NCBI GenBank assembly: GCA_030431755.1
Contig: JAUIIK010000038.1
Coordinates: 1 to 39,467 of the forward strand
Reading direction: 5' to 3'
From: Chloroflexia bacterium
Lineage (GTDB): Bacteria > Chloroflexota > Chloroflexia > Thermomicrobiales > CFX8
DNA length: 39,467 nt
In this document: positions 39,067 to 39,467 of the stretch, piece after piece
How positions within the stretch are numbered: the first letter of the stretch is position 1
Layout: each line of letters starts with the position of its first letter
Notes under the pieces: model-generated
What the model saw: the letters and a program-made list of their open reading frames with translations, nothing else
Database searches by the model: none
Told to the model about the DNA's origin: nothing
Translations under genes and position numbers: made by a program

Positions 39067-39467
39067 ATGCGTACGAATGCAATGAAGGTCAAGCTGGAAG
39101 CCGGTGATCCGGTAGCCGGCGTCATCATCTCGTCGGCTGACGAGCAGCTCGTCGAGGTGCTCGGTCTATCCGGCTTCGACTATGTGATGATCGATTGCGA
39201 GCACGGGCACATGAGCGTGCGCGAGTGCGAAACGCTCGTCCGCGCCGCTGAAGCTGTCGGCATCACGCCAGTCGTCCGCGTGCCGCACAATGCGCCCGAC
39301 GTCATCTTGCGCCACCTCGACACTGGCGCTCAGGGGATCGTCATCCCCCAGGTGAATACGGCTGACGATGCCCGGGCCGCCGTCGATGCTGTCTACTACC
39401 ACCCGCTCGGCCACCGCGGGCTGGCCGGCACGCGCGCCGCAGATTTCGGCCTCTCCAGCTCGCTGGC
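39067..39467 (+). CDS. HpcH/HpaI-family aldolase (C-terminus beyond window)
   Basis: Class II pyruvate-type aldolase of the HpcH/HpaI/citrate lyase beta superfamily. ATG 39067 has GAAGGGGG upstream. The 133 visible residues show AGVIISSADEQLVEVLGLSGFDYVMIDCEHGHMS (Asp/Glu-His near the active site), TPVVRVPHNAPDVILRHLDTGAQGIVIPQVNTADDA and YHPLGHRGLAGTRAADFG, matching 4-hydroxy-2-oxoheptanedioate or 2-keto-3-deoxy-L-rhamnonate aldolases. The metal Glu and Asp of the second half lie outside the window. Substrate undetermined. Confidence 0.9.
   Translation, partial: MRTNAMKVKLEAGDPVAGVIISSADEQLVEVLGLSGFDYVMIDCEHGHMSVRECETLVRAAEAVGITPVVRVPHNAPDVILRHLDTGAQGIVIPQVNTADDARAAVDAVYYHPLGHRGLAGTRAADFGLSSSL

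Overview
The window is GC-rich bacterial chromosome with dense, short-spaced genes on both strands. I see no rRNA, tRNA, CRISPR array, transposase or phage gene. Gene style suggests a Chloroflexota organism, possibly Thermomicrobia/Sphaerobacter-like: a lamin-tail secreted protein, a CtaA-CtaB fusion, an F420-type nitroreductase-family protein, M55/M81 peptidases, many GTG/TTG starts and palindromic intergenic repeats. That placement is an inference from content, not a computed phylogeny.

Layout. 1-4492 (minus): a 4-hydroxybenzoate/protocatechuate module, pobA-pcaC-pcaH-pcaG-pcaB, running from ring hydroxylation through ortho cleavage, cycloisomerisation and decarboxylation. Two repeat elements sit inside it. 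4864-7816: a divergent pair of secreted proteins, a lamin-tail-domain protein and a lipoprotein with two complete alpha-carbonic anhydrase domains in tandem. 8118-11809: a DAO-family flavoenzyme, a membrane-anchored band-7 protein and an APH-like kinase. 12050-14663 (minus): a PAP2 membrane protein, a thioredoxin-fold [2Fe-2S] ferredoxin, a FixX-like ferredoxin and an ankyrin protein, divergent from a MarR regulator. 15222-18637: a D-2-hydroxyacid dehydrogenase, an F420-family reductase and an XRE-ImmA/IrrE + PIN pair resembling a toxin-antitoxin unit. 18749-22664 (minus): DUF2203, a NodB deacetylase, coproheme decarboxylase, and a CtaA-like/CtaB fusion (heme and heme O/A supply).

22851-28604 (plus): a small SWIM zinc-finger protein preceded by a LexA/DinR-like box, three M55 D-aminopeptidase paralogues with an AlkD-like gene between the first two, and an M81 (MlrC-like) peptidase. 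28724-33982: a small membrane protein, a GNAT/histidine-phosphatase pair, a Pfk-2-like sugar kinase, a hypoxanthine phosphoribosyltransferase with a nuclease-like N-terminal extension, and a zinc-ribbon membrane protein. 34026-39467: a cupin, a B12-binding/radical SAM protein, a K+ channel with RCK domain, YebC, a small membrane protein and the start of an HpcH/HpaI aldolase.

The most notable feature is the radical SAM gene. Its apparent stop TGA at 35928-35930 is followed in frame by codons giving the tail Cys-Sec-Ala-Glu-Pro (CUAEP), and a compact hairpin at bacterial-SECIS spacing lies just downstream. I read it as a selenoprotein ending at 36002. Other points worth checking are the tandem carbonic anhydrase lipoprotein, the nuclease-like/HPRT fusion, the CtaA half that seems to have lost part of its heme ligands, and a four-copy family of palindromic repeats whose stems covary between copies.
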